A stretch of 64,000 nucleotides of DNA from Obscuribacter phosphatis_A. GTDB taxonomy: Bacteria; Cyanobacteriota; Vampirovibrionia; Obscuribacterales; Obscuribacteraceae. A program made the position numbers and the translations under genes. Location of the stretch: the NCBI GenBank assembly GCA_017303615.1, contig JAFLCK010000017.1, positions 1 to 64,000 on the forward strand. The letters are read 5' to 3'. This document shows, in pieces, positions 30,845-39,089 of this stretch (position 1 is the stretch's first letter; each line of letters opens with the position of its first letter). The notes under the pieces were generated by a model. That model worked only from the letters and a program-made list of their open reading frames with translations. It did no database searches and was not told the DNA's origin.

Positions 30845-32104
30845 ATGAGTCAGAACAGCACCGCCGCAAAGAAAATGGCACCCAAGGCTCTTTACAAGAG
30901 TCTGGAAGAAGAGCTGAACCGTTCAAAAGAAGCCAAAACCTATAAATTGGAAGTGCCGGTAGATAGCCATCAAGGCGGTGTTGTCCAGGCGGCTGGTCGC
31001 AGCCAGGTGATGCTTGCTTCCAACAATTATCTTGGTTTGGCAAACCATCCCCGCATTCAAGAGGCGGCCAAGAAAGGGCTTGAGAAATATGGTTATGGTC
31101 TAGCTTCGGTGCGCTTTATCTGCGGCACCCAGAAAATACATCTTGAGTTGGAAGAGAGGATCGCCCGCTTTCTGGGAGTCGAGTCGGCTATTCTTCACTC
31201 TTCTTGTTTTGCGGCCAACGAGGCGTTTTTTGCTGCTTTAGTCGGTTCAGACCTGGGTATGAAAGACTATCGCGACGTCATTTATTCCGATGCCCTCAAT
31301 CATGCCAGTATCATCGATGGTATCAGGCTCTCGCGCATTGCCGTCAAGACCACAGATTTGCGGGCTTACAAACACAATGACATGGAACAGCTTAAAGCTT
31401 TCATTGCAGAGGATAAGGCGAAAGATTACAGGCTTTCGGTCATTGCCACTGATGGTGTCTTCAGCATGGAAGGTGAGTACGCGCCGCTCAAAGAGTTTGT
31501 CGAATTAGCCAAGGCCAACGATGCCTTACTATTTGTAGATGAATCTCATTCTACAGGTGTGCTTGGCGCCACCGGTCGCGGCACTCCAGAGCACTGCGGC
31601 GTGCATGGCAAGATTGATGTGATCACCGGTACACTCGGCAAAGCTCTGGGTGGTGCCGCCGGTGGTTTCATTGCCGGTAAGAAAGTCTTGATCGACTATA
31701 TGAGGCAAAAATCGAGACCTTACACCTTCTCTAATTCTTTGCCTCCCACCATTGTCTGCGCCGCTATCGAGGCTCTCAATATTTTGGAAGAAGACAGCGC
31801 TTTGGTGGAGAAACTGCATCAAAACACCGACTATTTTAGAAAGGAAGTGCAGCGCATCGGCTTCACTATCTTGCCCGGCGTTCACCCCATAGTGCCTGTC
31901 ATGGTCGGCGAAGCTTCCATTGCCCAAGATATGTCCAACCTTCTATTAGATGAAGGAGTCTACGTCAGAGGTCTCTGGTATCCTGTCGTTCCCAAGGGCG
32001 AAGCCAGACTGCGCGTGCAAATCTCGGCCGCCCATAGTGTAGAAGACCTCGATAGAGCGCTCACCGCTTTTGCCAAAGTCGGAAAGAAACTGGGCGTGAT
32101 CTAG
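30845..32104 (+). CDS. kbl: 2-amino-3-ketobutyrate CoA ligase (glycine C-acetyltransferase)
   Basis: 419-residue PLP enzyme of the alpha-oxoamine synthase family. Key segments are ASNNYLGLANHPRI, GTQKIHLELEERIA, FVDESHSTGVLG and the PLP lysine in TGTLGKALGGAAGG. It cleaves 2-amino-3-ketobutyrate with CoA to glycine and acetyl-CoA, completing threonine breakdown begun by the upstream dehydrogenase. ATG 30845 is supported by AAGAGGTGA. AONS or serine palmitoyltransferase paralogues look similar; the tdh neighbour decides the call. Confidence 0.93.
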   Translation: MSQNSTAAKKMAPKALYKSLEEELNRSKEAKTYKLEVPVDSHQGGVVQAAGRSQVMLASNNYLGLANHPRIQEAAKKGLEKYGYGLASVRFICGTQKIHLELEERIARFLGVESAILHSSCFAANEAFFAALVGSDLGMKDYRDVIYSDALNHASIIDGIRLSRIAVKTTDLRAYKHNDMEQLKAFIAEDKAKDYRLSVIATDGVFSMEGEYAPLKEFVELAKANDALLFVDESHSTGVLGATGRGTPEHCGVHGKIDVITGTLGKALGGAAGGFIAGKKVLIDYMRQKSRPYTFSNSLPPTIVCAAIEALNILEEDSALVEKLHQNTDYFRKEVQRIGFTILPGVHPIVPVMVGEASIAQDMSNLLLDEGVYVRGLWYPVVPKGEARLRVQISAAHSVEDLDRALTAFAKVGKKLGVI

Positions 32105-32146
32105 ATTTAGTTGAGTATTTCGGCTTTCAGTTGTTTATTTCAGCGA

Positions 32147-32226
32147 CTATCTAACTATTTCAGGTTCTATTTAACTATTTCAGGCTCTATTTAACTATTT
32201 CAGGCTCTATTTAACTATTTCAGCCA
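32147..32226. repeat. Four tandem copies of a 20-bp unit at a gene end
   Basis: The unit CTATTTAACTATTTCAGGCT repeats at 32147, 32167, 32187 and 32207. The fourth copy contains the stop codon and last codons (AEIVK) of the minus-strand lipoprotein gene. The second and third copies differ by one base and the first by two. It looks like slippage duplication of the 3' end. Confidence 0.9.
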
Positions 32227-33127
32227 TCCAGGCCCCACCGCCGTTTGTCTTGCCTTCTAAGCGTGGTCCCTGGTATTCGGCCTCGTTCACCACCGAGACC
32301 GTGCCTCTGAATTCCAGTTTGCGTTCAGGCTTGTTCTTGCCCTTGGGGCCTTTGACGGCATTATATTTAAGTACAAACCTAATGTCGGGAAATTTGTAAT
32401 TTCCCTGTAGGCTAAAGGTTTCCTTTGAATTTTTATCTATGCCGTGACCAACAAGCTTGGGTCCGTCTTGCTCTAAATAAAGGCTTGAATGTACTGTCTT
32501 GAATTCGAACTCATAGCCGGCATCCCATTTGCCTGACAGATGGGGGGCTTTTCCGGTGTTAACCGGCTGTGGCGGCGGGTTATCCGCCGGTGCCGGTGCC
32601 GCGCTGGTGGCGGCCCCTTCTTTTTGTCCGTCCCACTTGCCGCCAATATTGCTACCGGCTTTGGCGAGGTTATAAGTGCCGGACATATAAGGACCGCTAT
32701 AAGTCTCGGTTTTTGCCATTTCAAAGCTGCCTTGATAAACAATCGGGGGCAGATTGGGATTCTCGTCGACATGGTAACGCTTGTGAAAGCTAATATGGTT
32801 GCCTGTGATCACACCTTTAGAAACGACGAAATTTTGCCCGTCGTGGTCGTCTGTGCCAGTTCCTTCAAAAGTATTGCCCGTCTGCACGAGGTTAAGGTGG
32901 GCAGACCTTGGCTCTTGATTGACTTCGTATGAAATTTGCCAGGGACCGCTCACATCGGTGGAGGTTTGCGCCGCGCCTCCGCCTTGACCTGAGCTTGCAG
33001 TGCTTGTGGAGCCTGCCCCGGCTTTGTCGCTCAGCTTTATGGTCTGGCAAGCGCTCAAAAGGGGTATCAGGCATAGCGAGAGCGAGATAAGCATTATCAA
33101 TCTCGACCATCCCATATTGCGGCTCAT
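32207..33127 (-). CDS. Lipoprotein with repeated beta-rich domains, function unknown
   Basis: 306 residues. The signal peptide ends in a lipobox, LIPLLSAC, with Cys at about 26. A Ser/Gly/Ala linker follows, then two similar beta domains (about 60-165 and 190-306). They share the pattern SGPWQISYEVNQEPRSAHLN or SGKWDAGYEFEFKTVHSSLY, then LxGxGxD and xFRGTVS, so an internal duplication is likely. It is a membrane-tethered surface or periplasmic protein. The stop codon lies in a 20-bp tandem repeat. Not otherwise recognised. Confidence 0.72.
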   Translation of the reverse strand: MSRNMGWSRLIMLISLSLCLIPLLSACQTIKLSDKAGAGSTSTASSGQGGGAAQTSTDVSGPWQISYEVNQEPRSAHLNLVQTGNTFEGTGTDDHDGQNFVVSKGVITGNHISFHKRYHVDENPNLPPIVYQGSFEMAKTETYSGPYMSGTYNLAKAGSNIGGKWDGQKEGAATSAAPAPADNPPPQPVNTGKAPHLSGKWDAGYEFEFKTVHSSLYLEQDGPKLVGHGIDKNSKETFSLQGNYKFPDIRFVLKYNAVKGPKGKNKPERKLEFRGTVSVVNEAEYQGPRLEGKTNGGGAWMAEIVK

Positions 33128-33282
33128 TTCATCCCCCTGAGTGCGATTCCATACTACTGGTTATCTGGATACTGGACTAGATAGTGGCCTTATAGTGCCA
33201 GTTACTTATAGGATTTTATAACCAGTTTGCCTGAACTGGGTGGGCGATGGGAAAAATACGAAATCAAGAAGATGAAATTGTG

Positions 33283-33311
33283 TTGACAAGTGGCGCTAGG
33301 GCGGGCAGAAT
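33283..33311 (+). promoter_or_regulatory. Candidate promoter for the 859-residue protein
   Basis: A consensus TTGACA at 33283-33288 and CAGAAT at 33306-33311 are 17 bases apart, about 97 bases before the ATG. The rest of the 280-base gap (33128-33407) holds no recognisable gene. Confidence 0.45.
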
Positions 33312-33407
33312 AACAACAATTACTAGGCTCTGCCCTGCCCCACCTTTGGTTGTTTCGAAAATTTAGAAGAATCACCTGGCGGACAGGGTTATTGGAGTTT
33401 GCTTTAG

Positions 33408-35987
33408 ATGGCCGATGCACCTCAAGCTAAAGATAAAGTAGAAGATCCAGCTAAAAAGCCTGGAGCAGATAAGGCTGTCGAGCCATCTAAGGAGAACGCA
33501 GACGCTTCGGCTAAGTTGGCTCAAGAGGCGGCAGCGCCGGCCAAGCCTGCCGATGGTGGCGAAAAGAAAGCTGATGAAAATGCTAGTAAGCCAGAGGCTG
33601 ATAAGAAAGCCTCTGGTGAAACCAAGCCTGAAGGTGAAAAGAAGCCTGAGGAGAAAGCCGAAGGCGACAAGAAAGCTGAAAAGCCAGAAGATAAAGATGA
33701 GCGCAGCGGCATAGAGAGAATGTGCGATGAAGCATATGACTCACTCAAAAAGGCTTGCATAGATAAGTACAAAGCTGCACGCGAAGGTGCCAAAGGTATC
33801 TTGGGTGTGGCCGTGCCTGCCGAATTGGCTTTAGCCGGCAAACCAATAGAGTTCAAAAATGGCTCTGACCAACTGGCTTCGGCCGGTACTCTCAATTTCA
33901 ATCCAACTACTCCACTTTTCCAGCCTGATGCCACTAATGCTGTGGTCAAAAAAGCTGCAGACACCAAAGGTGGCGACAATCCAGAAGCAGCTGTAGCCTC
34001 TGAAGCGAGCGCCGACAAGAAAGTCGAGAACGGCGGCGGCATTCTTTCCACGATTAGCAATGCCTATGACTCTGCATTGAATTTCGTTGGGCTCGGATCT
34101 TCCAATCAATCTATTGATGCTAAATCTGGTGATGCTAAATCTGCTGATGCTGCCAAGCCAGCCGAGGTTAAAGCGGCAGCCGAACCAGTCAAGGCTGGCG
34201 CCGACCCTGCCAAAGCCGGCGATAATCCTACTGCTGGTCAGACTGCCGATAGTGAAAGTTCTAGTTGGGATTCACTTAAGTGGTTCGCCGGTAAGGCTTA
34301 TGAATACTCCGGGGCCAAAGCAGTTGTAGACTTTGGCAAAAATATCTATACGTCCTTATATAACGAATACGACACCAAGTATGCTACAGCCATGAAAGGC
34401 GCCGGCTCAGTTGCCGACGTCTCCAATAAGCTCAAGGGCGAGCAGGGTGCTTCTATTGAAACTGTTTCTTTCAAGGACGGCACGCCCGAGTCTGCGGCAG
34501 TCAAGTCTGAGCAAGGCGAAGCGCGGCTGAGCAAGCACAAGTTTGAATACACAACCGACGATGGCATGAAAGTCGTCAGAGAAGGACGCACCACAACCGC
34601 TACCAGCCCTGAGCTGGGAGAACTGAAGGTGACGAAAACCAAAGAAGGTCTTGATCAGACTTGGACCCAGAAAAATGGTGACACCGTGCGCCGTTTGCCG
34701 GATGGCAGCTATGAGCTTTTCAACAAGGCCGAAAATATCGTAACCAAAGTAAAAGGCAGTCAGACTCTTGAGAAAGAGTATGGCGGCATCTTCAACTTGT
34801 CGGTCGACCTCTCAAAGACAGCCCGTGATGAACGTAAGCGTTTAATCGATGCTTGTAAGCCCGAATCAACCCAGTGCACCATCGGTGATAATCCCTCTTT
34901 GGCAACCGTTAGAGAGGTTGACGGCGCCAAGGCAGTCGATACAGCTAAATCTATCGCCTTAGCATCTGAAGACGGACGCATCGACATTTTCAATAAAGAC
35001 GGCCGCAGCCGCATGGAATTGGTTGATGGTCAGATCAAGGTTCTTGATGCCCAAGGCAAACCGGTTGAAGGCATGACCATGTCGGCCCAAGAATTCATTA
35101 AGCGTCACGGTGGACGCTTCGGTGACTTCAAGTTGGTTGAAGAAAACGGAGTAATTCGGGCCGAATCGGTGGATGGTAAGGCTAGAGTTGGATTGAATGA
35201 GGCCGGCACAGCCATAGATGCCAGTCAGACCATGACCGAAGGTCCTGATAAAGGCAAGAAATTAGAAAGCGTGGCAGATGCCAGCGGCAAAGACGTTGTC
35301 ACCTACCGGGCAGCAAACGGCGAAGAGATTCAGAAGACTGAAATTACCGAGAAGGGCTTCACCGATACAACTCGTGGTGTGGAAGGCACCCAGGCTTTTG
35401 ACTGGTCTGACCCCAACAATATTACCTTTGCCAGCTTTGACCAGTTTGGTAATCAGCAAGCATTTATGGACGCTGATAAGACCATCTGGGATGACGGTTT
35501 GTTTGACTGGGACAGCGACACTATTTCTTTCTCCGACGGGTTGGGTGGTTACACCATCGCTTACGACGGCTCCGATGAGGCTTATGAAAGCAGTACAGGG
35601 AAGGCCAGTACGGCATCCAGCTATGGCTCTTCTATTGCTACTCAGGTTTCGGCTGCCGCCTCGAGCGGCAATATCACCTCAGGCGCCTATCAAAGTCTAG
35701 CTATCAATGCCATCGGCTCGGTCGATTCGGCTATCGATGCCTGCGTATCGAGCGGTAACTTCGACGGTTTGGGCAGCCTAATCGCTACCAAGTCTAGACT
35801 GGTGGAAGCCCTCAATAAGTATAACGATTGCCAGAATCGTTTCGAAGAAGCTTCCAAACAGGGACTTTCGGCCGGACAAGCGATGAAAGTGGCTGATAAT
35901 AGAGGACAGAGCCTCTATACCTCTATCGAGCTCGTGCAACAGCAAGACAATATTGGTCGCAAAAGACCCAACTGGGACTCTGTTTGA
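33408..35987 (+). CDS. Large low-complexity/beta-repeat protein, function unknown
   Basis: 859 residues without a signal peptide. Residues 1-105 are Lys/Glu/Ala/Pro-rich (KPEGEKKPEEKAEGDKK). Residues 105-320 alternate amphipathic helices with Ala/Lys/Asp-rich repeats (AKSGDAKSADAAKPAEVKAA). Residues 340-710 have short beta-hairpin-like units (TVRRLPDGSYELFNKAENIV; RIDIFNKDGRSRMELVDGQI) reminiscent of YD/RHS-type strands but not canonical. The C-terminus is helical and Ser/Ala-rich. GGAG precedes the ATG. It may be a structural or exported effector-like protein, but nothing identifies it securely. Confidence 0.6.
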   Translation: MADAPQAKDKVEDPAKKPGADKAVEPSKENADASAKLAQEAAAPAKPADGGEKKADENASKPEADKKASGETKPEGEKKPEEKAEGDKKAEKPEDKDERSGIERMCDEAYDSLKKACIDKYKAAREGAKGILGVAVPAELALAGKPIEFKNGSDQLASAGTLNFNPTTPLFQPDATNAVVKKAADTKGGDNPEAAVASEASADKKVENGGGILSTISNAYDSALNFVGLGSSNQSIDAKSGDAKSADAAKPAEVKAAAEPVKAGADPAKAGDNPTAGQTADSESSSWDSLKWFAGKAYEYSGAKAVVDFGKNIYTSLYNEYDTKYATAMKGAGSVADVSNKLKGEQGASIETVSFKDGTPESAAVKSEQGEARLSKHKFEYTTDDGMKVVREGRTTTATSPELGELKVTKTKEGLDQTWTQKNGDTVRRLPDGSYELFNKAENIVTKVKGSQTLEKEYGGIFNLSVDLSKTARDERKRLIDACKPESTQCTIGDNPSLATVREVDGAKAVDTAKSIALASEDGRIDIFNKDGRSRMELVDGQIKVLDAQGKPVEGMTMSAQEFIKRHGGRFGDFKLVEENGVIRAESVDGKARVGLNEAGTAIDASQTMTEGPDKGKKLESVADASGKDVVTYRAANGEEIQKTEITEKGFTDTTRGVEGTQAFDWSDPNNITFASFDQFGNQQAFMDADKTIWDDGLFDWDSDTISFSDGLGGYTIAYDGSDEAYESSTGKASTASSYGSSIATQVSAAASSGNITSGAYQSLAINAIGSVDSAIDACVSSGNFDGLGSLIATKSRLVEALNKYNDCQNRFEEASKQGLSAGQAMKVADNRGQSLYTSIELVQQQDNIGRKRPNWDSV

Positions 35988-36056
35988 GGTTACAATTGAG
36001 CCTCTATTGGGAATGTGACTCGATAGATTGTTGCGGTTTGCGTTAGGAGCTTCACA

Positions 36057-36284
36057 TTGGCTATTCCTATGAACACCCCAGTCACCGTTCTATTAATGAG
36101 CGGAGAGCAGGTGGACGGCGAAGTTGCCATGATCGACCAAAGTACTTATTTGTGTTTGCGTCGAGAAGGTGAAACTTTATATCTGCCTTGGTCAGCCATC
36201 AAATGCGTGCGAGGGCCGGCCCTGCCTGAGCGTGGAGTGGGCTCCAGTCTACCCCAGGGCAATAGATATACGCCGACCACTTGA
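36057..36284 (+). CDS. 75-residue LSm-like small protein
   Basis: The sequence PVTVLLMSGEQVDGEVAMID, then STYLCLRREGETLYLPWSAI, follows the five-strand pattern of Sm/LSm or Hfq-like barrels (V-L-x-G-x-x-x-G-x-V-x-x-D). The tail is Pro/Gly-rich. An RNA-binding role is possible but unproven. TTG 36057 is preferred because AGGAG is 7 bases upstream, whereas the later ATG is 19 bases away. It follows the 859-residue gene by 69 bases. Confidence 0.6.
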   Translation: MAIPMNTPVTVLLMSGEQVDGEVAMIDQSTYLCLRREGETLYLPWSAIKCVRGPALPERGVGSSLPQGNRYTPTT

Positions 36285-36313
36285 GAAAGCCTTGACCGGA
36301 CAATAGATTAAGT

Positions 36314-36817
36314 TCAAAACTGGAATTTTCCGGCCATCGCATTTGCTTCCATCCACTGTCTTATGCGAAGACAGGTCCTTGCTCTTCTAAAATCTTCCAA
36401 AGCCTTTATACGTTCTTCGCTCTTTAGAATTACTTTGAAAGAATCCCATATATGCGGGCTTTCAAAAGCCATATCAAGAATTTTGCGCAAATTCTCGTCT
36501 TCCAGCCCTTTCTGAAAGTCTTTCAGATCGTTCTTGAGCTGATTCGCATCTGGTTTAGGTAGGTACAAATATCTTTCTTTGTTCTTTTCCAATTCATCAG
36601 TCAGCTCTCTTAGGTCATAGAGATTTTGATTGACCAGTTTCAGTGCACCACTTGCGGTATCAAAGTAATAGAGGTTGTCAGCGCTGGGATCTTGCCAAGC
36701 AAGAATCAAGGCTTCTATATTGAAGCTATTGGAAATAGTGCTCAATCTGTTCTCGACCGCGGAGTTCTCGTCTTCATCTTCGTCTTCGAAGTCGTCATCG
36801 TCATCTATAAAACCCAT
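36314..36817 (-). CDS. UPF0158-like protein
   Basis: 167 residues beginning with a run of Asp/Glu (FIDDDDDFEDEDEDE). The body fits the UPF0158 pattern: LILAWQDPSADNLYYFDTAS, a middle YLYLPKPDANQ, then DMAFESPHIWDSFKVIL and a final RQWMEANAM. The family has no established function. The ATG has GGAGGAA 5 bases upstream. It is convergent with the LSm-like gene, 29 bases apart, with no clear terminator between. Confidence 0.6.
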   Translation of the reverse strand: MGFIDDDDDFEDEDEDENSAVENRLSTISNSFNIEALILAWQDPSADNLYYFDTASGALKLVNQNLYDLRELTDELEKNKERYLYLPKPDANQLKNDLKDFQKGLEDENLRKILDMAFESPHIWDSFKVILKSEERIKALEDFRRARTCLRIRQWMEANAMAGKFQF

Positions 36818-36857
36818 TCTGTTCCTCCAGATCTTTCAGATCTTTTGCGCTTGTTCA

Positions 36858-39089
36858 CTAGCGATTTAAGATTCTAAGCCAATCGCTGCTCATCGATACC
36901 ACCGCCCCTGTTTCGTCCACTGCCATTGCGTTAATATCAAGTGCAGCTTGGTCTTTCTTCAGCCTGATCTCAATTGGTCGATCTGTCATAGCGATCTGAC
37001 TATCAATCAATTTGCCGTTTGTCGCTCTTATATCAATGCGAATGCGCTTTGGTGCACCGCCATTTTTAGACTGTTTGGTTCGTCCGACGAGGGTGACCGA
37101 GCCGATACTTCTATATAAATCTAGATAAGGAATTGATTCAGGATAACGGAAATACTTACCGACAAAAACAGGTTTATAGCTATTTTTTGGGATGACTTGC
37201 AATTTGAGATTGTCTTTTAGAGCGGCAGCATTTAGTGATCTAATGTCTTCTATTTTGACTCGGCTGTTCTTGGCAAAGCCAAGCACCAAGTCAGTAATAT
37301 AGCCTTGGCTAAGCCAGCCGAAATGTCGCAAATTGAACTCTACGTTCTTCTCACATTCTGCACTGCTGCTGCGACTGTCGGCCCATTTATCGAAACGATT
37401 TGTCAGCCAGTGCATATCGCAAGCAATGCCAGCCTTATCCGGCCTTTCCATTGAACACTTAAGGGCGATACCCTGAGTTTCAAGGGGATTGAGAAACAAG
37501 CGGCTCAGCCCGAAAGCAGGAGTTTGACCTTTCAGTATTACAGTCTGGTCGTAGTATTCGGCGTTATCACCAAGATGATCAAAAGGCGGACTCATGGCAT
37601 CTTTGATTGTCTTGCCGTCATAGTGCAAGGCTTCACTCTGTTTCAGTTGCAAGTCTACCGGCACTATACTGGAAAAGGAGCGATCATAGCGATAGAGATA
37701 ACGGTTCTGTCTGCCGGGAGGTCTAGTGAAATCTTGTTCGATGACATCGACCAAGGCTCCGGTGCCGCTCATTTCCGCCGACAAGAGACCGGTTCTTCCG
37801 TCGAAGATAGAAAGTTCATTACCGATAAGGGGAAGAAGCGAAATCGCCTGAGGTGTATCTGCTACAACAACATAAGGTAGATTATTCTGCTTGGCCAGGG
37901 CTTTAATCTGTTTTTGAAAAGCCTGGTAGCCTTTGCCCAAAGACCTGGCGGCCAGTCCGGCGTCAAAGGCGGTGTACAAGATTATAGCTAGACTTGGCAG
38001 TACTATAGCCAGACCATAGAACTCTCTATAGAGGTTGAGTCTGATGCGCATTTCTAAAGAGAATTTCTCTTCCTTGAAGGTTTTGTCGAAGAGAGCTAAG
38101 GTCGGCAAGACTTGCAGCAAAGCAAGAAGCGGCATGATGCTGTAAAAGTAACGAGAACCTGCAAAAGCCGCTGAGTTTTCGGCATTGGCTGCCATGGGAT
38201 AGAACAAGATAGGAAGGGCTATTGGAGCGGCGCAGAACAAAAAGACTTTGGCAAATTCTTTTCTGATAAAGCCCAAGACTAGACCAGTAAGAAAAACCAC
38301 TATTGAAACGGCATCTAGGGCAAGCAGGCTGTTCTTTAGTATCGGCATTGGTGCCGGGGCCAGCACCAAAAGCAGTGACGATAAGTTGCGCAATCGAATA
38401 TTTCTAAAGACGGCTAAGTCTTGCAAGAGTAAGAAGATAAGAATGAGAAGGATGCCGATAGCTGCCAGTCGAGCTAGCTTCTTTTTTTCTTTCGAGAAGA
38501 GGGCTAGTAGGCTTAAAGATGTCAGACTTAGTCCGCTCAGTAAGGTTGAGGTGAAGAGAGCGGCTATGATTTGTGCCTGACCTTTATTTTTGCTGATCGA
38601 AAGTGCCCCAATCAAAGCTAAGGTGGTGCCCAGGACCACATGGAAAGAAGGAAGGTAAGAGACTGCTTCTACGGCAAGGGGAGAGGTAAGAAAGAGAAAG
38701 GCTGCAAAACCGGAACCGGCTTTGGCCCCGGTTGGAGCTATTTGTAGATGTTCTTGCAGCACTATTTTGCTTACTCGGTAGAACAATAAGGCATTGAGGC
38801 TATGCAAGCCCACCAGCAAGAATTGCATAATGGAAGCGTTGAAAAACGAGACTGTGGCAAAGGGCAGAAAAACAATGTTCTCAAAAAAGTGAAAGCCAGT
38901 CTCTTGCGAACTGCCGACTAGAAATGCCGGTAAGTCTTTCAAGTGTGCAAAAAGATGGGCGGCATAGGCTAATTTGAAATGTTCATCGAGCAGGTTATAG
39001 CTCAACAAAACCGGAATATAAAAGACCAAGCCGAAAAGCAAAAGAAAAACTTCCAGCTTGGTCGGTAATTTAGCGGACAAATCTTTCAT
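36858..39089 (-). CDS. Polytopic membrane protein, GT-C glycosyltransferase-like
   Basis: 743 residues. About ten hydrophobic helices fill the first 390 residues (FLLLFGLVFYIPVLLSYNLL; a first loop with DEHFKLAYAAHLF; later FYSIMPLLALLQVLPTLALF). A soluble domain of about 350 residues follows. The architecture and an acidic residue in the first loop resemble GT-C transferases such as the PMT/ArnT/TMTC group; the donor and catalytic residues cannot be confirmed. Its start overlaps the end of the caspase-TPR gene by 20 bases, so the two are probably translated together. Confidence 0.6.
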   Translation of the reverse strand: MKDLSAKLPTKLEVFLLLFGLVFYIPVLLSYNLLDEHFKLAYAAHLFAHLKDLPAFLVGSSQETGFHFFENIVFLPFATVSFFNASIMQFLLVGLHSLNALLFYRVSKIVLQEHLQIAPTGAKAGSGFAAFLFLTSPLAVEAVSYLPSFHVVLGTTLALIGALSISKNKGQAQIIAALFTSTLLSGLSLTSLSLLALFSKEKKKLARLAAIGILLILIFLLLQDLAVFRNIRLRNLSSLLLVLAPAPMPILKNSLLALDAVSIVVFLTGLVLGFIRKEFAKVFLFCAAPIALPILFYPMAANAENSAAFAGSRYFYSIMPLLALLQVLPTLALFDKTFKEEKFSLEMRIRLNLYREFYGLAIVLPSLAIILYTAFDAGLAARSLGKGYQAFQKQIKALAKQNNLPYVVVADTPQAISLLPLIGNELSIFDGRTGLLSAEMSGTGALVDVIEQDFTRPPGRQNRYLYRYDRSFSSIVPVDLQLKQSEALHYDGKTIKDAMSPPFDHLGDNAEYYDQTVILKGQTPAFGLSRLFLNPLETQGIALKCSMERPDKAGIACDMHWLTNRFDKWADSRSSSAECEKNVEFNLRHFGWLSQGYITDLVLGFAKNSRVKIEDIRSLNAAALKDNLKLQVIPKNSYKPVFVGKYFRYPESIPYLDLYRSIGSVTLVGRTKQSKNGGAPKRIRIDIRATNGKLIDSQIAMTDRPIEIRLKKDQAALDINAMAVDETGAVVSMSSDWLRILNR

